Source: Isoptericola croceus
GTDB lineage: Bacteria > Actinomycetota > Actinomycetes > Actinomycetales > Cellulomonadaceae
Length of the DNA stretch: 64,000 nucleotides
Direction: 5' to 3'
NCBI RefSeq assembly: GCF_029382255.1
Contig: NZ_JARLLG010000004.1
Location: 186,001 to 250,000 of the forward strand
Positions within the stretch are counted from its first letter, which is position 1. Each line of letters opens with the position of its first letter. Under the pieces are notes generated by a model. That model was given only the letters and a program-made list of their open reading frames with translations. It had not been told where the DNA came from and made no database searches. A program made the position numbers and the translations under genes. Shown here piece by piece: positions 52,943-60,824 of this stretch.

Positions 52943-53926
52943 ATGCGCTACCGCACCATCGGCAACGGCTCGACCTCCTTCGAGGTGAGCACCCTGTGCC
53001 TCGGCACGATGTGGTTCGGCACCCGGACCGACGAGGCCACCGCCCACGCGATCCTGGACAGGTTCGTCGAGGCCGGTGGCACCTTCCTCGACACCGCCAA
53101 CAACTACAACGCCTGGGTCGGGGGACACGGGCGTGACAGCGAGGACGTCATCGGCCGGTGGCTCGCCGACCGTGGGACCCGTGACCAGGTGCGCCTCGCC
53201 ACGAAGGTCGGCGCAGCCCAGAAGGACCGGCGGCTGCCCCTGCAGAACGTGGAACCCACCAACTTCCAAGGGCTGGGGGCACGGACGGTCCTGCGCGAGG
53301 TCGCCACGAGCCTGCGCCACCTCGGGATCGACCACCTCGACGTCTGCTACGGGCACGTCGACGACCACGACACCCCGGTCTCCGAGACCGTCGGGGCCTT
53401 CGGCAAGCTCCAGGCGGACGGCCTGGTGGGCGTCGCCGGCATCTCGAACGTCGCGCTGCACCGCCTGGTCGAGGCCCGCGAGGAGGCGGTCCGTCAGGGT
53501 GTGGCGCCGTACGGGCTGGTGCAGCAGCAGCGCACCTACCCCTACCCGCGGCCCGACGTCGGGCGGCACAACTGGGCGTCGGCCGAGATGCTCGACTACG
53601 CGGGCCGGGCCACCGCCGACGGCCGCGCGCCGCTCACCGTCGTCGCGTACTCCCCGCTCATGCAGGGTGCGCTGACCCGGGCCGACAAGCCGCTGTGGGA
53701 CGGCTTCGACCACCCCACCACCCACGAGCGGCTGCGGGTGCTGCGCGAGGTGGCGGCGGAGATCGGCGCCACGCCGAACCAGGTGGTGCTCGCGTGGCTG
53801 CTCGGCGGCGAGGTCCCGGTGATCCCGGTCGTCGGAGCCAGCTCGGTCGCGCAGCTCGACGAGCTCCTCGGCGCCGCCGACCTCGATCTCGACCCCGCGC
53901 TGCGCGCCCGCCTCGACGCGGTCTGA
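52943..53926 (+). CDS. Aldo-keto reductase, first tandem copy
   Basis: 327 residues. FLDTANNYNAW (catalytic Asp and Tyr), LATKVGA (Lys) and CYGHVDDHDTP (His) complete the AKR tetrad. The NADPH-binding LGGEVPVIPVVGASSVAQL is at the C terminus. Start at ATG 52943 after GGAGACACC. It is 43 bp from a close paralogue. The operon lies opposite a MocR gene, so the substrate may be a vitamin B6 compound (pyridoxal reductase) or another aldehyde; that is inference. Confidence 0.92.
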   Translation: MRYRTIGNGSTSFEVSTLCLGTMWFGTRTDEATAHAILDRFVEAGGTFLDTANNYNAWVGGHGRDSEDVIGRWLADRGTRDQVRLATKVGAAQKDRRLPLQNVEPTNFQGLGARTVLREVATSLRHLGIDHLDVCYGHVDDHDTPVSETVGAFGKLQADGLVGVAGISNVALHRLVEAREEAVRQGVAPYGLVQQQRTYPYPRPDVGRHNWASAEMLDYAGRATADGRAPLTVVAYSPLMQGALTRADKPLWDGFDHPTTHERLRVLREVAAEIGATPNQVVLAWLLGGEVPVIPVVGASSVAQLDELLGAADLDLDPALRARLDAV

Positions 53927-53969
53927 CAGCCCGCACCACCTGACCGCCGCACGACCACACGGAGGAACC

Positions 53970-54938
53970 ATGCGCTACCGCACCATCGGCACCGGAGACC
54001 GCGCTTTCGAGGTCTCCACCCTGTGCCTCGGCACCATGAACTACGGGACCACCGTCGACCCCGTCACCTCGGAGGCGATCCTGGACCGCTTCGTCGAGGC
54101 GGGCGGAACCTTCCTCGACACCGCGAACAACTACGCCGTCTGGCACGGCGGCCACGGCCGGGACAGTGAGGACCTGCTCGGCGGCTGGATGGCCGCTCGG
54201 GGTGTCCGGGACCAACTGCGGATCGCCACCAAGGTCGGTGCGGCGCCGCGGGACCCGGACCGGCCGTTCTCGCCCGCGAACTTCGAGGGCCTCGGCGCGG
54301 AGACGATCGCCCGGGAGGCGCACGAGAGCCTGCGCCACCTGGGTGTCGACCACCTCGACCTGCTGTACGGGCACTTCGACGACCGCGACACCCCGCTCGC
54401 CGAGACCGTCGGGGCGTTCGGCAAGCTGCAGGCTGAGGGGTCCGTGGGCCTGACCGGCATCTCGAACGTCGCCCTGTGGCGCGTGGTCGAGGCCCGCGCC
54501 GAGGCCGAGCGCCAGGGCGTACCGCCCTACGCCGTCGTGCAGCAGCAGCACTCGTACGTGTACCCGCGGCCGACGTCGCGCCCCTGGGTGAGCCGCGACA
54601 TGCTCGACTACGCCGCGTCCACCGGCGGGCCCGGCCGCCCGTCGCTGGCCGTCGTCGGGTACGGGCCGTTGCAGGCTGGTGCCCTGATGCGGGACGACAA
54701 GGGTCGGTACCACGATGCCGACCATCCCGGGTCGGTCCACCGGGTCCGCGTGCTGCGCGAGGTGGCGCGGGAGATCGGTGCGACGCCCGCGCAGGTGACG
54801 CTCGCCTGGATGATGGGCGGCGAGGTCCCGGTGATCCCGGTGACCGGACCGAGCTCGGTGGAGCAGCTCGACGAGCTCCTCGGCGCCGTGCACCTCGACC
54901 TGCCCGACGAGGTCCGCGACCGGCTCGACGCGGCCTGA
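53970..54938 (+). CDS. Aldo-keto reductase, second tandem copy
   Basis: 322 residues, strongly similar to the upstream copy over its length (shared MRYRTIG, FEVSTLCLGTM, EAGGTFLDTANNY, HGRDSED). The AKR tetrad is kept (DTANNY, ATKVGA, YGHFDDRDTP). GGAGGAACC precedes the ATG. Tandem duplication followed by divergence is the simplest origin; specificity may have split. Confidence 0.92.
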   Translation: MRYRTIGTGDRAFEVSTLCLGTMNYGTTVDPVTSEAILDRFVEAGGTFLDTANNYAVWHGGHGRDSEDLLGGWMAARGVRDQLRIATKVGAAPRDPDRPFSPANFEGLGAETIAREAHESLRHLGVDHLDLLYGHFDDRDTPLAETVGAFGKLQAEGSVGLTGISNVALWRVVEARAEAERQGVPPYAVVQQQHSYVYPRPTSRPWVSRDMLDYAASTGGPGRPSLAVVGYGPLQAGALMRDDKGRYHDADHPGSVHRVRVLREVAREIGATPAQVTLAWMMGGEVPVIPVTGPSSVEQLDELLGAVHLDLPDEVRDRLDAA

Positions 54939-54943
54939 GGTCG

Positions 54944-55687
54944 CTACAAGGTCAGGGGGTGCCCGACGACGGCGCCCACCCTCCGGCGGATCTCGGCCGG
55001 CAGCTCGGCCCAGTCGTCGATCGTGTCGAGGTCGGCGGCTGTCCCGGGACGGCGCACGACGGCGGAGGTGAGGCCACGGACGCTCGCCTCCGCCTCGTGC
55101 GCGGCCCGGGACCCCGGGCCGAACCGAAAGCTGAACCCGCCGCCGTCGTGCCCGGTCAGGGGGACGGAGAGCAGGTTGGTGCCGGCGTCGTGGCGGTCGG
55201 TGGCGACGACCACGTCCGTGGGTGCGGCCAGGACAGCCTCCACGTCGTCGACCGTCAGGCGCGGCAGGTCCGCGTGCACGACGAGCATCCGGTCGGCGCC
55301 GAGCGCCTCCACGTGCCGGCGGGCGTCGTCGAGCGCCGGGTTGAGTCCCGGACGATCGGCCGCCTGGGCGATCACGCTCACGGTGTCCGCCTGCCGGTCG
55401 GTCGTTCGTGGCAAGGTCGGTAGCTCGGACTGCCGATCCCGCCACGAACGACCGACCGGTGCGAGCACTCCCGAGACGAACGGCACGTCGGCCGTCACGA
55501 CGACGACGCCGGCCAGCCGCCCGCTCGCCGTGAGCGGCCCGAGCACCGACACGACGTGGCGGGCGAGCGCGACGACCAGCCGCCGTCGGGCACCTGCGTC
55601 CACCGAGGCCGCCAGGCGGGACTTGCCCGAGACGCCGTCGCGCAGCGGGACGACCGCGACCGTCCCCGCCGTCCGCGGAGTCGTCAC
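54944..55687 (-). CDS. cofC: 2-phospho-L-lactate guanylyltransferase (F420 biosynthesis) with palindromic insertion
   Basis: 247 residues from a GTG overlapping the cofD stop as GTGA. It forms the activated lactyl (or enolpyruvyl) phosphate donor for F420. VVPLRDGVSGKSRLA, ALARHVVSVL, LNPALDDARRHVEALGADRMLVVHADLP are the family motifs. Between FVSGVLA and VSVIAQAADRPGLNPAL it carries about 23 extra residues (GRSWRDRQSELPTLPRTTDR) not expected in this family. They are encoded by a near-perfect 66-bp palindrome at 55394-55459. The reading frame is preserved. Confidence 0.9.
   Translation of the reverse strand: MTTPRTAGTVAVVPLRDGVSGKSRLAASVDAGARRRLVVALARHVVSVLGPLTASGRLAGVVVVTADVPFVSGVLAPVGRSWRDRQSELPTLPRTTDRQADTVSVIAQAADRPGLNPALDDARRHVEALGADRMLVVHADLPRLTVDDVEAVLAAPTDVVVATDRHDAGTNLLSVPLTGHDGGGFSFRFGPGSRAAHEAEASVRGLTSAVVRRPGTAADLDTIDDWAELPAEIRRRVGAVVGHPLTL
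55394..55459. repeat. 66-bp palindromic element inside cofC
   Basis: Outer arms 55394-55412 and 55441-55459 are a perfect 19-bp inverted repeat. The 28-bp centre folds further (55415-55423 with 55430-55438, nine pairs with two G-T) around a 6-nt loop. It lies in frame and encodes an apparent protein insertion. Element family unknown. Confidence 0.8.
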
Positions 55688-56646
55688 GTGCGCGGTCCGA
55701 CGGCGGCGAGCAGCTCGCGGGCGAGGCGCGCCCGCCCGTCCGGCCCGCCCATGACCGTGTCGGTCACCAGCACCTCGAACCCGAGGTCCTCGATCGGCGC
55801 CGTCAGCGCGGCGTCGGCGGTGTCGATGACCATGACGTCCACGACGTCGGTGTAGAGCCGGGCGACGCCGAGCGCCGAGACCTCGTGCCCCAGCGTCTCG
55901 AGGATCTGCGCCGCCGGACCCTTTAGGGCACGGCCGCCCACGATCGGGCTCACCGCAACCCGGCGGGCGCGCGAGGCCCGCACGGCGTCGCGGACGCCGG
56001 GGACCGTCAGCACCGGCTCCACCGAGAGGAACGGGTTCGACGGCGCGACGACGAGCAGGTCCGTGCCCCCCACCGCGTCGAGCACGCCCGGAGCCGGGCC
56101 CGAGGTGCCGATCCCCTCGTAGGTCAGGTCGAGGACGGCGTCCGCGTGCTGCCGCCGCACGAAGTACTCCTGGAAGTCGAGCGTGCCCGACGGCGTGCTC
56201 ACCCGGGTGCGCACCCGGTCGTCGGTGACCGGCAGCAGCCGGGCGCGCACACCCAGCGAGGCGGCCAGCGACCCCGTCGCGGCGCTCAACGGCTGCCCGT
56301 CCCGCAGCCGGGCCGTGCGGACGACGTGCGTGGCCAGGTCCTTGTCGCCGAGCGTGAACCACGTGTCCTCGCCGAGCCGTTCGAGCTGCGCCAGCGTCGT
56401 GTACGACTCGCCCGTCAGCCCCCAGCCGCGCTCCTCGTCGTTCAGGCCCGCCAGGGTGTACATCACGGTGTCCAGGTCGGGCGAGACGTGCAGGCCGTGC
56501 CGCTCGGTGTCGTCGCCCACGTTGACCACGCAGGTCAGGCCGCCACCGCCCGACGGAGCGCCGCCGTCGGGCAGCGCCAGCGCGAAGCCGTGCGCGAGCC
56601 GGGCGCCACCGACGCCACCGGCCAGGACCGTCACCGAGATGCTCAC
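55684..56646 (-). CDS. cofD: 2-phospho-L-lactate transferase (F420-0 synthesis)
   Basis: 320 residues. It joins the activated phosphate moiety to Fo to make (dehydro-)F420-0. VLAGGVGGARLAHGFALAL, VVNVGDDTERHGLHVSPDLDT, GWGLTGESYTTLAQL, WFTLGDKDLATHVVRT and VAPSNPFLSVEPVL are complete. It is first in a cofD-cofC operon, divergent from the thiamine-binding protein gene. No cofE or fbiC is present in the window. Confidence 0.96.
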   Translation of the reverse strand: MSISVTVLAGGVGGARLAHGFALALPDGGAPSGGGGLTCVVNVGDDTERHGLHVSPDLDTVMYTLAGLNDEERGWGLTGESYTTLAQLERLGEDTWFTLGDKDLATHVVRTARLRDGQPLSAATGSLAASLGVRARLLPVTDDRVRTRVSTPSGTLDFQEYFVRRQHADAVLDLTYEGIGTSGPAPGVLDAVGGTDLLVVAPSNPFLSVEPVLTVPGVRDAVRASRARRVAVSPIVGGRALKGPAAQILETLGHEVSALGVARLYTDVVDVMVIDTADAALTAPIEDLGFEVLVTDTVMGGPDGRARLARELLAAVGPRT

Positions 56647-56683
56647 GCCCCGAGCCTAGACGCGCCGGGGGCATGATGGACCC

Positions 56684-57004
56684 ATGGCTGTCTTCGCATT
56701 CTCCGTCGCCCCGCTCGGCGTGGGCGAGTCCGTCGCGGGCCCCGTCGCCGAGGCCGTCCGCATCGTGCGTGAGTCCGGGCTGCCGCACCGGACCACGTCG
56801 ATGTTCACCGAGATCGAGGGGGAGTGGGACGAGGTGATGCCGGTGATCCAGCGCGCCACGGAGGCCGTCGGCGCGGGCGGTCACCGGGTCTCGCTGGTCC
56901 TCAAGGCGGACATCCGGCCGGGGTACACCGGCCAGCTCGATGCCAAGGTCCAGCGGGTCGAGGAGGCCCTCGCGGCGGACGAGGAGGCCGGCGGGCACGC
57001 GTGA
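56684..57004 (+). CDS. MTH1187/YkoF-type thiamine-binding protein
   Basis: 106 residues. FAFSVAPLGVGESV, SGLPHRTTSMFTEIEGEWDEVM and GGHRVSLVLKADIRPG match the thiamine-binding (MTH1187) family, small ferredoxin-like proteins that bind thiamine or its precursor. Divergent from cofD with a 37-bp spacer. Confidence 0.9.
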   Translation: MAVFAFSVAPLGVGESVAGPVAEAVRIVRESGLPHRTTSMFTEIEGEWDEVMPVIQRATEAVGAGGHRVSLVLKADIRPGYTGQLDAKVQRVEEALAADEEAGGHA

Positions 57005-57109
57005 TCGTGGTCACTCACCTGGGGTGTTGCAGGTCACTGGACCTCGCGCCGTAGGCTATGCGGCACACGGCACCAGGTCGTGTGCGGCAACCGGGGAGAA
57101 GTCAGCACG

Positions 57110-58825
57110 ATGCCACTGTTCGAGGTCGACGCCAGCAGGCCGCTCCTCGTCCAGTCCGGGCGCTCCGCGGGAGCCGTGGAGCCCGGGCTCGGGACGACGG
57201 CGCACCGCGTGGTGGACTCGCACATCGACGGGCTCCTCGGCGAGCAGATCTTCCCGGTCGCGCAGGGCGTGGGACCGGACGAGCCGCACCTGCTGGCCCT
57301 CGACGCCACCGGCTCGCCCGTCGTGGTCGAGCTGGTCTCCGAGCTCGACCGGCCGGCGCTGACCCGTTCGCTGGACCATGCGGGCTGGGCCGGGCGCCTC
57401 ACCCGCGGTGAGCTCGCCTCCCGGTACCACGGCGGCCCGAACGCCTTCCAGCGCGACGTGGCCGCGTTCTACGACTCCGTGCCGATCACCCGCTCCCAGC
57501 CGGGCCGGTCCAGTGCCCGCCTGATCATCATCTGCCAGGAGGCCGGCGAGGAGATCCTCAACGCCGTCGACTTCCTGCGCCAGCCCACGATGCCCGTCGA
57601 GGTGCTCAAGATGGGCGTGGTGCACAGCCAGGACGGGCGCCGGTTCGTCGACGTCTCCCCGCTGGTCATCCACCCCGCCTCCACCCCGGCGGCGCCGCGC
57701 CTTTCCGCTGCTGTGCCGCAGGAGGAGCTGCACGGCACCTCCGCGTCCCGCGGTGCCGAGCCGGAGTCCTTCGCCGAGGGCGTCCAGGTCGGCATCGCGC
57801 TGACCGGCAAGCAACCCGCGGTCGCGCAGCCCGGCGGCACGGGCTCGCCCGACCCGGCGCGGGGCGCGGCCCCCAGCCGCTCCGCACGGTCGCGCACCGA
57901 CGCCGCCCGGGACACCGCCGAGCAGGCGCCGGCGCAGCGCACCCGCGCCGGACGGCGTGCCGCGGCGGGTGCCTCGAGCCTGTCGCTCCCGGCGGTCCGG
58001 GCCGAGCTTCCGCAGGACCCGCCTGCCCCGGCCCGGCGGGCGCCCGCACCGCCACCGCCGCCTCCGGCCCCGGAACCCGCCCCGCCCCGCCGTCGCTCGC
58101 GCAGGGACCGCTTCACGTCGCAGCCCCCGCAGCCGACGCCGGAGCTGGCGGCCTTCACCGCGGCGTCGGCGGGCTCGGCGGAGGACCTCGACCTCGCGGA
58201 GCTGGCCCGGCGCACGACGACGTCGGCTGCCAGCACGGACACCCCTGGTCTGGGGGAGGACTTCGCGCGGTACACCGCCCCGGCGCTCGACCTGCCGGCA
58301 CCGCGGGTCGAGTCCGCCGCGTCGCGTCGGGAGCCCGCACCGTGGGACCCGCCGGCGAACCGGTGGGAGGACCCGCTGAACGACCCGGCGCCGTACCGCT
58401 CCTCCGGGTGGGAGCCGTCCACGCCGAACAGCTGGACGAACGCCTCCGACGACCTGCCGCGCCTGGAGGTGCCGCCGCTGGAGGCGCCGTCGTACACGCC
58501 ACCGCCCGACCACGGGCTGTACGACACCGCCGAGCGCCCCCCGGTCGGCTTCGAGGACGAGGTGGACGGCGACCTGATCGCGCTCGCCGCCACGTTGCAC
58601 CGCCCGACGATGCTCGTGTGGTCGCGGCCACGACGTCGTCAGTACTTCGAGGCCGTGCTGCACCCGAACGGCGTCATCGAGCTGTCCGACGGCTCGCGCT
58701 TCCAGCACCCGGACCATGCCGCCTCGGCGGCGTCCGGGACCCCCACCGACGACGGCTGGAACGTGTGGCACCTGGGCCCGGACGGGCCGTCGCTGCTGGA
58801 CGCCTACCGCGCCCGGTTCGCCTGA
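57110..58825 (+). CDS. Protein with nuclease-like N-terminal and RAMA-type C-terminal domain
   Basis: 571 residues. The N terminus (about 1-190) resembles the NucS/PD-(D/E)xK beta-strand pair: LLALDATGSPVVVELVSE, but the usual ExK Lys is replaced by Val. Residues 200-480 are Pro/Ala/Arg-rich and disordered. The last 80 residues (LVWSRPRRRQYFEAVLHPNG, DDGWNVWHLGPDG) match the RAMA domain found on restriction-modification-linked proteins. I do not know its function; DNA or chromatin binding is likely. A single-gene unit. Confidence 0.75.
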   Translation: MPLFEVDASRPLLVQSGRSAGAVEPGLGTTAHRVVDSHIDGLLGEQIFPVAQGVGPDEPHLLALDATGSPVVVELVSELDRPALTRSLDHAGWAGRLTRGELASRYHGGPNAFQRDVAAFYDSVPITRSQPGRSSARLIIICQEAGEEILNAVDFLRQPTMPVEVLKMGVVHSQDGRRFVDVSPLVIHPASTPAAPRLSAAVPQEELHGTSASRGAEPESFAEGVQVGIALTGKQPAVAQPGGTGSPDPARGAAPSRSARSRTDAARDTAEQAPAQRTRAGRRAAAGASSLSLPAVRAELPQDPPAPARRAPAPPPPPPAPEPAPPRRRSRRDRFTSQPPQPTPELAAFTAASAGSAEDLDLAELARRTTTSAASTDTPGLGEDFARYTAPALDLPAPRVESAASRREPAPWDPPANRWEDPLNDPAPYRSSGWEPSTPNSWTNASDDLPRLEVPPLEAPSYTPPPDHGLYDTAERPPVGFEDEVDGDLIALAATLHRPTMLVWSRPRRRQYFEAVLHPNGVIELSDGSRFQHPDHAASAASGTPTDDGWNVWHLGPDGPSLLDAYRARFA

Positions 58826-58840
58826 CCCGCTCGGCAGCCG

Positions 58841-59800
58841 TCAGGGGACGACGACGATCTTGCCGGTCTGCTCGCCGGCTGCCATCCGGGCGAGACCCGC
58901 ACCGACGTCGGGCAACGACACCTCGGAGTCGATGACCGGCCGCACGCCGGTCCGCGCGCAGAACCGCAGCAGCGCGGCCAGGTCCTCCCGTGAACCCATC
59001 GTCACGCCCTGCACGCGGATCTCGGAGAAGTACACCCGGGTCAGCTCGGCGGGGGACGCGTCGCCGCTGGTCGCGCCGCACACCACGATCACGCCGCCGG
59101 GCCGCACCGCACGGACCGAGTGCGCCCACGTGGCCTGGCCGACCGACTCGACGACGGCGTCGACGCGGTCCGGCAGCCGCTCACCGGGCGCGACGGCGTG
59201 GGCGGCGCCGAGCGCCAGCGCCCGCTCGCGCTTCGCCTCGTCCCGGGAGGTGGCGGTCACCTCGAGGCCGGCGGCCGCACCCAGGACGATCACCGCGGTG
59301 GCGACCCCGCCCCCGGCCCCTTGGACGAGCACCCGGTCGCCCGGCCCCAGCGCCGCCGCGCCGAACAGCATCCGGTAGGCGGTGAGCCACGCCGTCGGCA
59401 GGCACGCCGCCTCGGCGAAGGTCAGCTCCGCGGGCTTGGGCACGAGGTTGGCCGTGGGGACGGCGACACGCTCGGCGAGCGTGCCCGGGTACCGCTCGGA
59501 CAGCAGGGACCGGCGCTCGTGGGGCCCGACGCCGTGGCCGTCCGCACCGACGACCCCGTGCAGCACGACCTCCTTGCCGTCGGGCGTGACACCGGCTGCG
59601 TCCGTGCCGAGGATCATCGGCAGCTGTTCCTCGCGCAGCCCGACGCCGCGCAGCGACCACAGGTCGTGGTGGTTGAGGCTTGCGGCCCGGACCTCCACGG
59701 TGGTCCAGTGCTCCCGCTCGGCGGGCTCTGGACGGTCGGTGACCTCCAGGCCCTGGAGCGGGGCGTCGGGGCTGAAGCGGGCGACAGTGGCGGCAAGCAT
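58841..59800 (-). CDS. Zinc-type alcohol dehydrogenase/quinone oxidoreductase (MDR family)
   Basis: 319 residues from ATG at 59800 (the upstream frame is rejected). VEVRAASLNHHDLWSLRGV, ILGTDAAGV, VLVQGAGGGVATAVIVL (NAD(P) motif) and CGATSGDASPAEL identify the MDR family. The catalytic zinc Cys/His set is absent, so it is a quinone oxidoreductase-type reductase. Convergent with the RAMA gene. Confidence 0.9.
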   Translation of the reverse strand: MLAATVARFSPDAPLQGLEVTDRPEPAEREHWTTVEVRAASLNHHDLWSLRGVGLREEQLPMILGTDAAGVTPDGKEVVLHGVVGADGHGVGPHERRSLLSERYPGTLAERVAVPTANLVPKPAELTFAEAACLPTAWLTAYRMLFGAAALGPGDRVLVQGAGGGVATAVIVLGAAAGLEVTATSRDEAKRERALALGAAHAVAPGERLPDRVDAVVESVGQATWAHSVRAVRPGGVIVVCGATSGDASPAELTRVYFSEIRVQGVTMGSREDLAALLRFCARTGVRPVIDSEVSLPDVGAGLARMAAGEQTGKIVVVP

Positions 59801-59875
59801 GGTCCCAACGTACGTGCCGGTGCCGAGTGCCACCCCGTGGACTCTCCGACCGGCGGGGGATCGTAGGCTGTCGCC

Positions 59876-60085
59876 GTGCCTGCCGCGCCGTTCGTCATCG
59901 ACGTCTCCCCGCACCTCACCGTGACCGGCGCTGCGGTCCTGGACGGATCAGTGCCGTCAGCGGACGTCGCCGTACGGCTGCACGGCCTGCTGGCGGGCGA
60001 GCGGCTCGTCGCCGGCGGCGGTACGACGGCCGGCGCGTGCTGGAGACCCTGCTGCAGGTCGCCGAGGACGGCGTCAGAGGACTGA
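59876..60085 (+). CDS. Small ORF, possibly 5' part of a frameshifted gene
   Basis: 69 codons from a GTG. The first 50 read FVIDVSPHLTVTGAAVLDG, then VAVRLHGLLAGERL, plausible as protein; the last 15 do not. A second ORF in another frame (from 60037) continues with plausible sequence, so the two may be one gene split by a frameshift, or two overlapping genes. No family recognised. Confidence 0.35.
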   Translation: MPAAPFVIDVSPHLTVTGAAVLDGSVPSADVAVRLHGLLAGERLVAGGGTTAGACWRPCCRSPRTASED

Positions 60086-60378
60086 GCCCGCTCGGTTCCC
60101 GCCCCGGCCCGGTCATCGGCTCGATCGAGCGTGCCGAGGCGCTGCTGGCGCGGCATCCCCGCGCGGCGTACGCGTTCGCGGCGGCGGAGGCCCTGCTCGG
60201 CGTGGCGACGGCGGTGGCCGGCACCCGTTCCCGTGGTGCCCGGCGGACGGCCGCCGTGCTGGGCGGTCTGCTGCTGGTCGTTGACGCCGCGGTCGATGCG
60301 ACCGTGATCACCAGGCGCCGACGTCAGGCCGACCCGACGTCGAACATCCAGGAGATCCCGAACCGGTCGGTCAGCTGA
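60037..60378 (+). CDS. Small membrane-protein ORF, possibly 3' part of the above
   Basis: 113 residues from a GTG at 60037. VLETLLQVAEDGVRGLSP leads into AFAAAEALLGVATAVAG and TAAVLGGLLLVVDAAVDATV, two hydrophobic stretches. No family recognised. Its end overlaps the convergent VOC gene by 55 bp. Confidence 0.4.
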   Translation: MLETLLQVAEDGVRGLSPLGSRPGPVIGSIERAEALLARHPRAAYAFAAAEALLGVATAVAGTRSRGARRTAAVLGGLLLVVDAAVDATVITRRRRQADPTSNIQEIPNRSVS

Positions 60379-60743
60379 CCGTAGTGGTCGCCCCAGGGGG
60401 CCTGCTCGAACGGCAGGACGTCGGTCGCCCCCTCGAGCAGCGCGCTGATCACCCCCCGGACGTACTCCATGTCCTCCGGGCCGCCCGTGAGCGCCACGGT
60501 CACGCCTGACGTCGCGGCGACATATGGCATGGACGACGGCGAGTCCGCGGCCATGAGGACGAGCCCGCCGGGCGTCTCGAGCTGCCCGTGCATGACGAGC
60601 TGTTCCTCCGCCGGGTCCTCGACCATGCCGGGCACGGAGCCGAACGTCGTGATCTCGAGGTCCCCACCGAGTGCCGACCGGTAGAACTCCAGCGCTTCCC
60701 GGGCCCGGCCGGCGAAGCTGAGGTACGGGTTGAGGCGAGCCAT
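60324..60743 (-). CDS. VOC-family (PhnB/glyoxalase-like) protein
   Basis: 139 residues. ARLNPYLSFAGRAREALEFYRSALGG, MADSPS-type turn (LMAADSPSSMPY) and WGDHYGQLTDRFGISWMFDV are the PhnB/3-demethylubiquinone-like VOC fold. Substrate and metal use unknown. Convergent with the small ORF at 60037. Confidence 0.92.
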   Translation of the reverse strand: MARLNPYLSFAGRAREALEFYRSALGGDLEITTFGSVPGMVEDPAEEQLVMHGQLETPGGLVLMAADSPSSMPYVAATSGVTVALTGGPEDMEYVRGVISALLEGATDVLPFEQAPWGDHYGQLTDRFGISWMFDVGSA

Positions 60744-60824
60744 GGTTGTCTCCTTGACGAGGGCTGACGGCCGCCGTCGCCGACGTCCGGCACCATGGTG
60801 TCTCCGCGCCGCCGCGCTCGCGCG

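Noticed and set aside
52865-53971. An N-terminal extension of the MocR protein to 53971
   Set aside because: The extension is antisense to an intact aldo-keto reductase gene, and the ATG at 52864 gives a normal GntR-aminotransferase protein.
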